From Kitasatospora herbaricolor (GTDB lineage Bacteria; Actinomycetota; Actinomycetes; Streptomycetales; Streptomycetaceae): DNA of 64,000 nucleotides. Shown in pieces: positions 56,027 through 64,000 of the stretch. Below the pieces are notes generated by a model. It was not told the origin of the DNA, ran no database searches, and was given only the letters and a program-made list of their open reading frames with translations. The position numbers were made by a program, and so were the translations under genes. Position 1 is the first letter of the stretch, and every line of letters begins with the position of its first letter. The stretch spans positions 2,542,001-2,606,000 of the forward strand of contig NZ_JAUSVA010000002.1 of NCBI RefSeq assembly GCF_030813695.1, read 5' to 3'.

Positions 56027-57463
56027 TCAGCGGTCCGCTCGGGCCCGGACGGCCGCCGCGAACAGGTCGCCGCGTTCGTTGTAGTTGGTGAACATGTCCA
56101 TCGAGGCGCAGGCCGGGGCCAGCAGGACGGTGTCACCCGGTTGGGCGAGCCCGGCGGCCGCGGCGACCACCTCGGCCATCGCCACCGCGCCAGTCTGGCC
56201 CTCGGCGGCCTCGATCACCGGCACATCCGGCGCGTGTCGCGCCAGCGCCTCGCGGATCAGCGCACGGTCCTGGCCGATCAGAACGGCGGCCCGCAGCCGG
56301 CCTTCGGCGCCCTGGACCAGGTCGTCGAAGGTGGCACCCTTGGCGAGGCCGCCGGCGATCCAGACGACCGGCCGGAAGGCCGCCAGCGAGGCCGCCGCCG
56401 CGTGGGTGTTGGTGGCCTTGGAGTCGTCGATCCAGGTGACCTCGTCGACGACGGCGACCTCGGCGATCCGGTGGGCGTCCGGGTGGAAGGCCCGCAGGCC
56501 CTCCCGGACGGCCTTCGGGTCGACGCCGTAGGCCCGGGCCAGCGCCGCGGCCGCGAGGGCGTTGGCGATGTTGTGCGGGGCCGGCGGGTTGACGTCCTCG
56601 ACCGAGCCGAGTTCGGCGGCGCTGGACTGCCGGTCGGGGACGAAGGCGCGGTCCACCAGCAGGCCGTCGACCACGCCGAACTCGGAGAGGCCGGGAGCGC
56701 CGAGGGTGAAGCCGATCGCCCGGCAACCCTCCTCGACGTCGGCCTCGCGGACCAGCGCCTCGGTGGCCGGGTCGGCCGTGTTGTAGACGCAGGCGACGAG
56801 GTTGCCCTCGTAGATCCGGCCCTTGTCGGCCGCGTAGGCCTCCATCGAGCCGTGCCAGTCCAGGTGGTCGGGCGCCAGGTTGAGCACGGCCGCCGAGTGC
56901 GGGCGCAGCGAGGGCGCCCAGTGCAGCTGGTAGCTGGAGAGTTCGACGGCGAGCACGTCGTACGGCTCGTCGGCGAGCACGGCGTCCAGCACGGAGACGC
57001 CGACGTTGCCGACGGCGGCGGTGCGCAGGCCGGCCGCGGTGAGGATCGAGGCCAGCATCTGGACGGTGGTGGTCTTGCCGTTGGTGCCGGTGATGGCGAG
57101 CCAGGGGGCGGGCTCGCCGGTGGCGGCCAGCGGGCGGCGCAGGCGCCAGGCGAGTTCGACGTCGCCCCAGACCGGCACGCCGGCGGGGCCGGCGGCGGCG
57201 AACAGCGGGCTGCTCGGCGGCCAGCCGGGCGAGGTGACGATCAGGCGGGTGCCCTCGGGGAGGGTGTCGCCGTCGCCGAGGCGCACCGGGATGCCCAGGG
57301 CCGCGAGTTCGGCGGCGCGGGCCCGCAGGCCCTCGCTGTCGCCCCCGTCGACCACGGTGACCTCGGCGCCGAGTCCGCGCAGCACGCGGGCGGCGCTGAT
57401 GCCGGAGAGGCCGAGTCCGGCCACCACGACCGGCAGTCCGGTCCAGTCGGGGTTGCTGGTCAT
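56027..57463 (-). CDS. murD: UDP-MurNAc-L-Ala:D-Glu ligase MurD
   Basis: Adds D-glutamate to UDP-MurNAc-L-alanine with ATP; 478 residues, cytosolic. The N-terminal UDP-binding domain ([20 protein letters not shown]) precedes the central ATPase domain with P-loop [15 protein letters not shown]. The C-terminal domain contains [20 protein letters not shown] and [37 protein letters not shown] is the Mur-ligase end signature. I start at ATG 57463, which overlaps the mraY stop (ATGA); the upstream ATG 57475 is possible but less likely. Confidence 0.96.
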   Translation of the reverse strand: MTSNPDWTGLPVVVAGLGLSGISAARVLRGLGAEVTVVDGGDSEGLRARAAELAALGIPVRLGDGDTLPEGTRLIVTSPGWPPSSPLFAAAGPAGVPVWGDVELAWRLRRPLAATGEPAPWLAITGTNGKTTTVQMLASILTAAGLRTAAVGNVGVSVLDAVLADEPYDVLAVELSSYQLHWAPSLRPHSAAVLNLAPDHLDWHGSMEAYAADKGRIYEGNLVACVYNTADPATEALVREADVEEGCRAIGFTLGAPGLSEFGVVDGLLVDRAFVPDRQSSAAELGSVEDVNPPAPHNIANALAAAALARAYGVDPKAVREGLRAFHPDAHRIAEVAVVDEVTWIDDSKATNTHAAAASLAAFRPVVWIAGGLAKGATFDDLVQGAEGRLRAAVLIGQDRALIREALARHAPDVPVIEAAEGQTGAVAMAEVVAAAAGLAQPGDTVLLAPACASMDMFTNYNERGDLFAAAVRARADR

Positions 57464-58524
57464 CCGGTTACCCATCCCGCGTAGAAGAGCCCGAGGCCGA
57501 CGGCGACGCAGAGGCCCTGGATGATCCAGAACCGGACGACGATCAGCACCTCGCTCCAGCCCTTGAGTTCGAAGTGGTGCTGCAGCGGGGCCATCTTGAA
57601 GACGCGCTTGCCGGTCATCCGGAACGAGCCGACCTGGATGATCACCGACAGGGTGATGATCACGAAGAGGCCGCCGAGCAGGGCCAGCAGGATCTCGGTG
57701 CGCGAGCAGATCGCCAGGCCGGCCAGGGCGCCGCCGAGGGCGAGCGAGCCGGTGTCGCCCATGAAGATCTTGGCGGGCGAGGTGTTCCACCACAGGAAGC
57801 CGAAGCAGGAGCCCATCAGGGCGGAGGCGACCACCGCGAGGTCGAGCGGGTCGCGCACGTCGTAGCAGTTGGCGGTCGCGGAGAGCGCGTAGGCGCAGCT
57901 CTGGCCGTACTCCCAGACGCCGATGAAGACGTAGGCGCCGAAGACCATCACCGAGGCGCCGGTGGCCAGGCCGTCCAGACCGTCCGTCAGGTTCACGCCG
58001 TTCGACATCGCGGCGATCATGAAATAGGCCCAGATGACGAACAGCACGGGGCCGACGGACCAGCTGAAGTCGCGTACGAAGGACAGGTGCTGGGACGCCG
58101 GAGTGAGCCCCCGGCTGTCGCTGAACTGCAGCGACAGGACGGCGAAGGCCAGGCCGACGAAGGACTGCCCGAGCAGCTTCGCCTTGGCCCGCAGGCCCAG
58201 CGAGCGGCGCTTGACGACCTTGATGTAGTCGTCCAGGAAGCCGACCAGGCCCAGACCGGCCGTCAGGAACAGCACCAGCAGCCCGGAGGCCGTGGGGCTC
58301 TCCCCGGCTATCACCTTGGTCGCGGCGTAGGCGATCAGCGTGGCCAGGATGAAGGCGATGCCGCCCATCGTGGGCGTACCGCGCTTGCTGTGGTGCGCCT
58401 TGGGGCCGTCGTCGCGGATGTACTGGCCGTAGCCGCGCTTCGCCAGCAGCTTGATCAGCGCCGGGGTGCCGAGCAACGACAGCACCAGGCCGATCATGCC
58501 GGCGATGAGAATCTGCTTCATCAC
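57460..58524 (-). CDS. mraY: Phospho-MurNAc-pentapeptide transferase MraY
   Basis: Transfers phospho-MurNAc-pentapeptide to undecaprenyl phosphate to form lipid I; 354 residues, ten membrane segments, target of several nucleoside antibiotics. Signature blocks are [72 protein letters not shown] and the HHH-type [15 protein letters not shown]. The aspartates in FLDDYIK and NLTDGLDG bind magnesium. Overlaps murF upstream and murD downstream by 4 bp each. ATG start at 58524. Confidence 0.97.
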   Translation of the reverse strand: MMKQILIAGMIGLVLSLLGTPALIKLLAKRGYGQYIRDDGPKAHHSKRGTPTMGGIAFILATLIAYAATKVIAGESPTASGLLVLFLTAGLGLVGFLDDYIKVVKRRSLGLRAKAKLLGQSFVGLAFAVLSLQFSDSRGLTPASQHLSFVRDFSWSVGPVLFVIWAYFMIAAMSNGVNLTDGLDGLATGASVMVFGAYVFIGVWEYGQSCAYALSATANCYDVRDPLDLAVVASALMGSCFGFLWWNTSPAKIFMGDTGSLALGGALAGLAICSRTEILLALLGGLFVIITLSVIIQVGSFRMTGKRVFKMAPLQHHFELKGWSEVLIVVRFWIIQGLCVAVGLGLFYAGWVTG

Positions 58525-59945
58525 AGCGCAGCACCGTCCGTCAGCTGTGTGCCGTCCGAGAGCAGTGCCTCGGCGACCTTCTCAAGACCCACCGAACGGG
58601 AGGCCTTCACCAGGACCACGTCCCCTGGCTGCAGCTGACTGCGCAGCAGTTCCACCGCCGCGTCCGCGTCGGACACCAGCACCGACTCCTCACCCCACGA
58701 ACCTTCGTTCCTCGCGCCCAGTTCCATGCAGGCCGCGTCGCGTCCGCCGACCGCCACCAACTTGGTGATGTCCAGCCGGACCACGAGCCGCCCGATGGCG
58801 TCGTGCTCGGCGAAGCTCTCCTCGCCCAGCTCCCGCATCTCGCCGAGCACCGCCCAGGTACGGCGGCGCCCCGGACCCCGGCCCCCCATCGACACGAGTG
58901 CCCGCAGCGCGGCCCGCATCGAGTCCGGGTTCGCGTTGTAGGCGTCGTTCACGACCGTGACACCGTCGGCCCGGTCGACGACCTCCATGCGCCAGCGGGA
59001 CAGCGCACCCGCCTCGCCCAGGGCGGCGGCGGTGTCGTCGACGGACAGTCCGAGCTCCATCGCCACCGCGGCGGCGGCGAGGGCGTTCGAGACGTGGTGC
59101 TCACCGTACAGGCGCAGCTGTACGGGCGCGGAACCGGCCGGGGTGGTCAGCGTGAACGATGGCCGTCCGGTGGAGTCCAGGCGAACATCCTGTGCGCGCA
59201 CCACGGCGTCCCCGGCCTCGCCGAACAGCACCACCCGGGCCTTGGTCCGGGCGGACATCGCCCGCACCAGCGGGTCGTCGGCGTTGAGGATCGCGACGCC
59301 GTCGGCCGGCAGCGACTCGACCAGCTCGCCCTTGGCCTCGGCGATCGCCTCCTTGGAGCCGAACTCGCCGACGTGCGCGGTGCCGACGTTCAGCACCAGG
59401 CCGATCACCGGCGGGGTGATGGCCGTCAGGTACTCGATGTCGCCCTTGTGCCGGGCGCCCATCTCCAGCACCAGGTGACGGGTGCTCGGCTCGACCTTGA
59501 GCGCCGTCATCGGGTGCCCGATCTCGTTGTTCAGCGAGCCCGGGGTGAAGACGGTCTCGCCCCGGTGCCGCAGCAGCTGGGCGATCAGGTCCTTGGTGCT
59601 GGTCTTGCCGGCCGAGCCGGTCAGCGCGACCACCGAGGTGCCGGTGGCGCGGCCGACGACGGTCCTGGCCAGCTTGCCGAGGGCGTCCAGGACGTCCGGC
59701 ACCAGCACGGCGGGCACGCCCACCGGGCGGGCGGCCAGCACCGCGACGGCCCCGGCGTCGACCGCGCGCTCGGCGTAGTCGTGGCCGTCCACCCGCTCAC
59801 CGGCGAAGGCCACGAACAGGCCGCCGGGACGGACCAGCCGGGAGTCGTACTCGACCGTCCCGGTCACCAGGGCGGCCGGATCGGCGCCGTCCGCCAGGGT
59901 TCCTCCGACGGCGGCGGCGACCTCGGCGAGGGTCAGTGCGATCAC
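58521..59945 (-). CDS. murF: UDP-MurNAc-tripeptide:D-Ala-D-Ala ligase MurF
   Basis: Adds D-Ala-D-Ala to UDP-MurNAc-tripeptide, finishing the cytosolic precursor; 474 residues. P-loop [20 protein letters not shown] is followed by [36 protein letters not shown] and [20 protein letters not shown]. The C-terminal domain has [20 protein letters not shown] and [20 protein letters not shown]. It overlaps murE and mraY by 4 bp on each side (start ATG or GTG at 59945), so translation is coupled along the operon. Confidence 0.96.
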   Translation of the reverse strand: MIALTLAEVAAAVGGTLADGADPAALVTGTVEYDSRLVRPGGLFVAFAGERVDGHDYAERAVDAGAVAVLAARPVGVPAVLVPDVLDALGKLARTVVGRATGTSVVALTGSAGKTSTKDLIAQLLRHRGETVFTPGSLNNEIGHPMTALKVEPSTRHLVLEMGARHKGDIEYLTAITPPVIGLVLNVGTAHVGEFGSKEAIAEAKGELVESLPADGVAILNADDPLVRAMSARTKARVVLFGEAGDAVVRAQDVRLDSTGRPSFTLTTPAGSAPVQLRLYGEHHVSNALAAAAVAMELGLSVDDTAAALGEAGALSRWRMEVVDRADGVTVVNDAYNANPDSMRAALRALVSMGGRGPGRRRTWAVLGEMRELGEESFAEHDAIGRLVVRLDITKLVAVGGRDAACMELGARNEGSWGEESVLVSDADAAVELLRSQLQPGDVVLVKASRSVGLEKVAEALLSDGTQLTDGAAL

Positions 59946-61660
59946 GGCTGTTCCACTCCTCGGGTGCCCCGGGCGGCCGAGGAGCGGGAGATGACGTCCC
60001 GCAGGACTTCCCGGTCGTCGAAGGGGCGGATCTCGTCTCGGACGTACTGGCCCAGCTCGTGGCCCTTGCCGGCCACCAGCACGGTGTCACCGGCGTGCGC
60101 GCGGGCGACCGCACCGGCGATCGCCTCCTCCCGGTCGGGGACGACCAGGACGGCGCCCCGGTCCTCCTCCGGGACGCCGGCGGCGCCGCCGAGCATGGTG
60201 GCGAGGATCGCCAGCGGATCCTCGCTGCGCGGGTTGTCGCTGGTCAGCACGGTGGTGTCGGCCAGCCTGGCGGCGATGGCGCCCATCGGGGCGCGCTTGT
60301 GCGGATCGCGGTCGCCGCCGCAGCCGACCACCACGTGGAGCCGGCCCTTGGTGACCTCGCGCAGCGACTCCAGGACTGCCTGCAGGGCGTCCGGCTTGTG
60401 GGCGTAGTCGACCACCGCGACGAACGGCTGCCCGGCGTCGACCCGCTCCAGGCGGCCGGGCACCCCGGCGACGGCGGCCACGCCGGCCACCGCCCGCTCC
60501 AGCGGCAGCCCGGCGGTCACCAGCACGGTGATCGCGGCGAGCGCGTTGGCCACGTTGAACGGGCCCGGCAGCGGCACCGAGGCGTCGGCGGCGGCGCCGT
60601 CCGGCCCCAGCACCCGGAAGGTCGAGCCGACCGGGCCCAGCTGGACGTCCACCGCGCGCCAGTCGGCCCCGGCCGCGCCAGTGGCGGAGAAGCCGGTCAC
60701 CGGGATCTGCGCCTCGGCGGCCAGCCGGCGGCCGTACGCGTCGTCCAGGTTGACCACGCCGGCCCGCGACTTGCCGGGCGCGAAGAGCCTGGCCTTGGCC
60801 TGGTAGTAGTCCTCCATGTCGGGGTGGAAGTCCAGGTGCTCCGGCGTCAGGTTGTTGAACAGCGCGACGTCGTACGTCACCCCGTCCACGCGGCCGAAGA
60901 CCAGCGCGTGGCTGGAGACCTCCATCGTCACCGCGTCGGCGCCGCGCTCGCGCATCACCGCGAGGATCGCGTGCAGGTCGGTGGCCTCGGGGGTGGTGCG
61001 CTCGCTCTTGATCCGCTCGGCGCCGACCCGCATCTCCACCGTGCCGATCACCCCGGGGGCCCGGCCGGCGCCCAGCAGGCCGCCCTCCACCAGGTACGAG
61101 GTGGTGGTCTTGCCGTTGGTGCCGGTCAGGCCGATGGTCAGCAGCTGCTCGGCCGGGTGGCCGTAGACGGCGGCGGCCAGCTCGCCCATCCGGGCCCGGG
61201 GCCGGTCGACCACCAGCAGCGGGATGCCGGCGGCGGCCGCCAGCTCGGCCCCGGCCGGGTCGGTCAGCACGGCCACCGCGCCGGCCGCGGCGGCCTGGGC
61301 GGCGAAGGCCGCACCGTGGTGGTTCGCACCGGGGAAGGCCACGTAGACGTCACCGGCGCGGACCGCGCGGGAGTCGTGGGTGACGCCGGTGACCGCCCCG
61401 CCTTCGAGGGGGTCCAGGCCCAGCAGGCGGGCCACCTCGGGCAGCGGCAGCGCCGCCACCCGCTCGGGACGGGGAGGGCTCACGGTGATTTGATCGGGTT
61501 TCGGCACGGCGGGCAGGCTATCGGCCGAAGGGCGTCCAGGGCCAAACCGCCCGCTCCCGGACGCCGCCGCGGCCGTGGCGGGGACGGGCGGGTCCGACGG
61601 GGTCCCGGCGTGGGCGGGCTGGTCCGACGGGGTCCCGGCGTGGGCGGGCTCGGTGGTCAT
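59942..61660 (-). CDS. murE: UDP-MurNAc-dipeptide:diamino acid ligase MurE
   Basis: Adds the third residue of the stem peptide; 572 residues, longer than E. coli MurE (495). The first 60 residues are a low-complexity extension (PAHAGTPSD repeated twice). The core has P-loop [20 protein letters not shown] and the carbamylated-lysine region ending YYQAKARLFAPGKSRAGV. The substrate motif SDNPRSEDPLAI has the D-N-P-R form of meso/LL-DAP-adding enzymes, so diaminopimelate is the likely substrate (LL-DAP in vegetative Streptomyces walls). DREEAIAGAVARAHAGDTVL lies near the end. It abuts ftsI by six bases and overlaps murF. Confidence 0.95.
   Translation of the reverse strand: MTTEPAHAGTPSDQPAHAGTPSDPPVPATAAAASGSGRFGPGRPSADSLPAVPKPDQITVSPPRPERVAALPLPEVARLLGLDPLEGGAVTGVTHDSRAVRAGDVYVAFPGANHHGAAFAAQAAAAGAVAVLTDPAGAELAAAAGIPLLVVDRPRARMGELAAAVYGHPAEQLLTIGLTGTNGKTTTSYLVEGGLLGAGRAPGVIGTVEMRVGAERIKSERTTPEATDLHAILAVMRERGADAVTMEVSSHALVFGRVDGVTYDVALFNNLTPEHLDFHPDMEDYYQAKARLFAPGKSRAGVVNLDDAYGRRLAAEAQIPVTGFSATGAAGADWRAVDVQLGPVGSTFRVLGPDGAAADASVPLPGPFNVANALAAITVLVTAGLPLERAVAGVAAVAGVPGRLERVDAGQPFVAVVDYAHKPDALQAVLESLREVTKGRLHVVVGCGGDRDPHKRAPMGAIAARLADTTVLTSDNPRSEDPLAILATMLGGAAGVPEEDRGAVLVVPDREEAIAGAVARAHAGDTVLVAGKGHELGQYVRDEIRPFDDREVLRDVISRSSAARGTRGVEQP
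61592..61650. repeat. 30-bp tandem duplication in the 5' end of murE
   Basis: Two copies of a 30-bp unit (GGTCCGACGGGGTCCCGGCG, continuing to TGGGCGGGCT) lie head to tail and encode PAHAGTPSDQ and PAHAGTPSDP in the dispensable-looking N-terminal extension of MurE. The unit keeps the frame. Confidence 0.8.
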
Positions 61661-61666
61661 CGTTGA

Positions 61667-63922
61667 TCACGGCTTCCAGTCGACTGGCAGGTTGGGCGCC
61701 TCGCTGCCGCTCGGCGGCACCTGGAGGGTCTTCAGGCTGAACTCCATCACCTGCTTGAACACCGGCCCGCAGAGCTGCCCGCCGAAGTGCCCGTTCACCG
61801 GGTCCTGGATGACGCAGGACACGGTGACCCGGGGCTGGTCGGCGGGGGCGAAGCCGATGAACGAGGCGGTGTAGCCGGAGTAGCGGCCGGTCTTCGGGTC
61901 CACCCGGTTGGCCGTGCCGGTCTTGCCGGCCACCCGGTAGCCGGGCACGGCGGCCTTCCCGCCGGTGCCCTGCTCGTCGGTGACCACGGACTCCAGCATC
62001 TCGGTCAGCGTCTTCGCGGTCTGCTCGCTGACCACCCGGCTCTCCTCGCCGGGCGGGGCCGGGGTGTACCGCCCGTCGGGCGAGGTGGTGCCCTGGACGA
62101 CGCTGGGCGCGACCCGTACACCGCCGTTGGCGATGGTGGAGAACACCGAGGTGGCCTGCAGGGCGTTCACGGACAGTCCCTGGCCGAACGGGATGGTGTA
62201 CTGCTGCGAGCCCTTCCAGTCCTCCGGCTTGGCCAGGATGCCCCTGGTCTCGCCGGGGAAGTCCAGGCCGCTGGGCCGGCCGATGCCGAACTTCTGCAGG
62301 TAGCCGCCGAGCACCTGGTTGGCCTCGGCCTGGGTCGGGCCGAGCTGCTCGGCGGCCTCGATGGTGCCGATGTTGGAGGACTTGGCGAGGACCCCGGCCA
62401 GGGTCAGGTACCAGGTCTCGTGGTCCACGTCGTCGTGGAAGACCCGGTCCGCGCGCTGCAGGGTGTTGGGGACGGTCACATGGGTGTCCCAGGTGGCCTT
62501 GCCGGTGTCGAGCACCGCGGCCATCGTCATCAGCTTGGCGGTGCTGCCCGGCTCGTAGGCGTCCTGCACGGCCGCGTTGCCGAGCTGGCCGGACTTCGCG
62601 GAGGCCAGGTCGTTGGGGTTGAACCCCGGCGAGGTGGCCATCGCCAGCACCTGCCCGGTCTTCACGTCCTGGACGACCACGTAGCCCTTCTCCGCCCCGG
62701 CGTTGGACACCTGGTCGGTGATGGCCCGCTGGGCGGCCCACTGGATGTCCCGGTTGACGGTCAGCCGCAGGTCGGTACCGGGCACGGCGGCGTCCATCGA
62801 CCCGCCGGCGGTGGGCACCAGCCGCCCGCCCGCCTGGGCGTAGCTGCTGCGGCCGTCCTTGCCGGCCAGCTGCGCCTGGTACTGCTGCTCCAGGCCGCCC
62901 GCGCCGACGCCCTCGGCGTTGACGAAGCCGACCAGGTTGGCGGCCAGCCCGTCCGAGGGGTAGACCCGGCGCTGGGTCTCCCGGTTGAAGACGCCGGCCA
63001 GCGGGTTGGCGCACTCGTTGTCGACGCGGGTGCGGCCGCCCTTGTCCGCGGGGAGCTTCAGCTGCGCCTTCTGGGCCGTGCAGGCCTTGCTGCCGGCCTT
63101 CTTGTCGAGGGCCGACTTGAGGTCGCTGATCTGGTTCTTGGCGTCCGGAGTCTGCTGGGTGGCGAGGCGCTTGTAGCGGGTCTTGGGGGTGTGCAGGTCG
63201 GCGGTCAGCTGTTCCTTGGACACGCCGAGGATCGGCGCCAGCAGCGCGGCCGCCTGCTCGGGGGCGTCCGGGACGCCGGTCGACCGGGGGGTGAACATCT
63301 GCGGGTCGGCGGTGATGTCGTACGCGTCCACGGTGGTGGCCAGGGCGACGCCGTCGGAGGACGTTATCGAGCCGCGCTCCGCGGTGAGCGGGATCACCTG
63401 GTACCGGTTGGTGTTCGCGTCGGCGGCCAGGGCGTCGGAGTCGATCAGCTGGAGCTGGACGAGCCGGCCGGCGAAGACCGAGAAGACCAGGGACAGCACG
63501 ACGGTGACGAACCGCAGCCGCTTGCGCGGATCGGCCAGCTTGATCGTCCTGGGCTGCGACCGGGCGGCCGGGCGGGGGCGCGGCCGGGGGCCCGGACCGG
63601 CCGGGCCCGAGCGCAGCCTGGACTGCACCCTGGGCTGCGCCGACCTGGCCGGGGCGGGCTTGGCGGCGGCGGGCTTGGCGGCGGACGGCTTCGACCCGGC
63701 CGGCCGGGGCTGGGCGGACTTCGGCTGGGCGGACTTCGGCTGGGCCGGCTTCGGTTGGGCGGCCTTCGGCCGGGCTGGCCTGGGCTGCCCGTCGGCCCGC
63801 CGCGGCCGGGGCGGCTGCGAGGTCCGGGCCGGACGCGGGGACCGGGCCGGCGGGCGGCCGTCCGAGCCGGGGACGGGCTTGCCGTCACCCGATCCACGGG
63901 GTGGCTGACGGGGCGTGCTCAT
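61667..63922 (-). CDS. ftsI: Septal transpeptidase FtsI (class B PBP3)
   Basis: Cross-links septal peptidoglycan; 751 residues, membrane-anchored. A cytosolic tail of about 130 residues is Pro/Ala/Lys/Arg-rich with AQPK(S/P) repeats, far longer than in E. coli. The single membrane segment is near 137-157 (LRFVTVVLSLVFSVFAGRLV). A dimerisation domain (about 170-400) precedes the transpeptidase domain: S460-T-A-K, S515-S-N517 and K667-T-G. No PASTA repeats follow. ATG start at 63922 overlaps the stop of the preceding gene. It is the partner of FtsW, encoded downstream in the same operon. Confidence 0.96.
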   Translation of the reverse strand: MSTPRQPPRGSGDGKPVPGSDGRPPARSPRPARTSQPPRPRRADGQPRPARPKAAQPKPAQPKSAQPKSAQPRPAGSKPSAAKPAAAKPAPARSAQPRVQSRLRSGPAGPGPRPRPRPAARSQPRTIKLADPRKRLRFVTVVLSLVFSVFAGRLVQLQLIDSDALAADANTNRYQVIPLTAERGSITSSDGVALATTVDAYDITADPQMFTPRSTGVPDAPEQAAALLAPILGVSKEQLTADLHTPKTRYKRLATQQTPDAKNQISDLKSALDKKAGSKACTAQKAQLKLPADKGGRTRVDNECANPLAGVFNRETQRRVYPSDGLAANLVGFVNAEGVGAGGLEQQYQAQLAGKDGRSSYAQAGGRLVPTAGGSMDAAVPGTDLRLTVNRDIQWAAQRAITDQVSNAGAEKGYVVVQDVKTGQVLAMATSPGFNPNDLASAKSGQLGNAAVQDAYEPGSTAKLMTMAAVLDTGKATWDTHVTVPNTLQRADRVFHDDVDHETWYLTLAGVLAKSSNIGTIEAAEQLGPTQAEANQVLGGYLQKFGIGRPSGLDFPGETRGILAKPEDWKGSQQYTIPFGQGLSVNALQATSVFSTIANGGVRVAPSVVQGTTSPDGRYTPAPPGEESRVVSEQTAKTLTEMLESVVTDEQGTGGKAAVPGYRVAGKTGTANRVDPKTGRYSGYTASFIGFAPADQPRVTVSCVIQDPVNGHFGGQLCGPVFKQVMEFSLKTLQVPPSGSEAPNLPVDWKP

Positions 63923-64000
63923 CGGGCCGGCCCTCCGCTCGGGCTCGGCGCCGGCTGGGTGGCCGGGCCTGCCGGGTTGATCTGGACGGTCGTGTCGCCG
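63919..64000 (-). CDS. C-terminal end of FtsL-like protein (cut by window edge)
   Basis: The last 26 codons of a leftward gene, ending GDTTVQINPAGPATQPAPSP followed by SGGPAR and a stop that overlaps the ftsI ATG (ATGA). A Pro/Ala-rich end and this place directly before ftsI fit the septum-formation initiator/FtsL gene of Streptomyces. Its start is outside the window. Confidence 0.6.
   Translation of the reverse strand, partial: GDTTVQINPAGPATQPAPSPSGGPAR

Noticed and set aside
57464..58534. Frame extension of murD through mraY
   Set aside because: Same-strand shifted frame over mraY; ATG 57463 overlaps the mraY stop as usual in this operon.

Overview
This 64 kb window is chromosomal DNA of very high GC with strong third-position GC bias. 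GTG starts, ATGA/GTGA gene overlaps and U-less hairpin terminators are frequent. Together with the gene content (SepF, DivIVA and YggT beside a division/cell-wall cluster, streptogrisin-type protease, DUF397, DUF5753, ECF41 sigma factor, a TTA codon in a biosynthetic gene) this points to a Streptomycetaceae actinomycete (Streptomyces or Kitasatospora). From memory, the backbone order dnaE - phoD - rluD - lspA - traR/dksA - ileS - divIVA - yggT - sepF - ylmE - pgeF - ftsZ - ftsQ - murG - ftsW - murD - mraY - murF - murE - ftsI follows the S. coelicolor SCO2064-SCO2091 region.

Layout. 1-5.2 kb: a small unknown protein, asd, a DHDPS-like lyase/aldolase divergent from a LysR regulator, an orphan PemK/MazF-type protein and an RDD membrane protein. 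5.4-9 kb: dnaE. 9.1-19.7 kb: secreted S1 protease, DUF2252 protein, HEAT-like protein plus GNAT pair, a Pro-rich membrane protein, a VOC/AraC pair, an ECF41 sigma factor with its own ECF41-type promoter, a dienelactone hydrolase and a Tat-exported PhoD. 19.8-21.6 kb: three small genes sharing a Gln/Asn/Gly-rich, RHIM-like motif; one encodes a membrane protein. This looks like an amyloid-type signalling module. 21.6-28.4 kb: a compact, apparently uncharacterised biosynthetic cluster (PLP decarboxylase with a TTA codon, PhyH dioxygenase, DUF6271 glycosyltransferase-like protein, GNAT, MFS exporter) behind an AT-rich promoter region with a DasR-like operator. 28.4-35.5 kb: an XRE-DUF5753-DUF397 fusion, an MFS exporter divergent from a GlxA-type regulator, a RING-domain protein of the MXAN_6230/SCO0854 type and an NTF2-like protein. 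35.6-39.3 kb: an ABC permease and an unusual exported-hydrolase/ABC-ATPase fusion.

39.5-64 kb is core: GNAT, rluD, lspA and traR/dksA run leftward. ileS runs rightward behind a translational T-box and encodes a GxHH-type IleRS. The division and wall cluster then runs leftward from ftsL (cut by the window edge) through ftsI, murE, murF, mraY, murD, ftsW, murG, ftsQ, ftsZ, pgeF, ylmE, sepF and yggT to divIVA, and ends at a classical U-tract terminator. Most genes from ftsI to ftsQ overlap or nearly abut, so lipid II synthesis and septal assembly are co-expressed; ftsZ has its own leader and promoter.

The most interesting regions are the motif-sharing trio at 19.8-21.5 kb, the TTA/DasR-marked cluster at 22-28 kb, the XRE-DUF397 fusion, the GxHH IleRS behind its T-box, and the hydrolase-ABC fusion. 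No tRNA, rRNA, CRISPR array, transposase or integrase was found.
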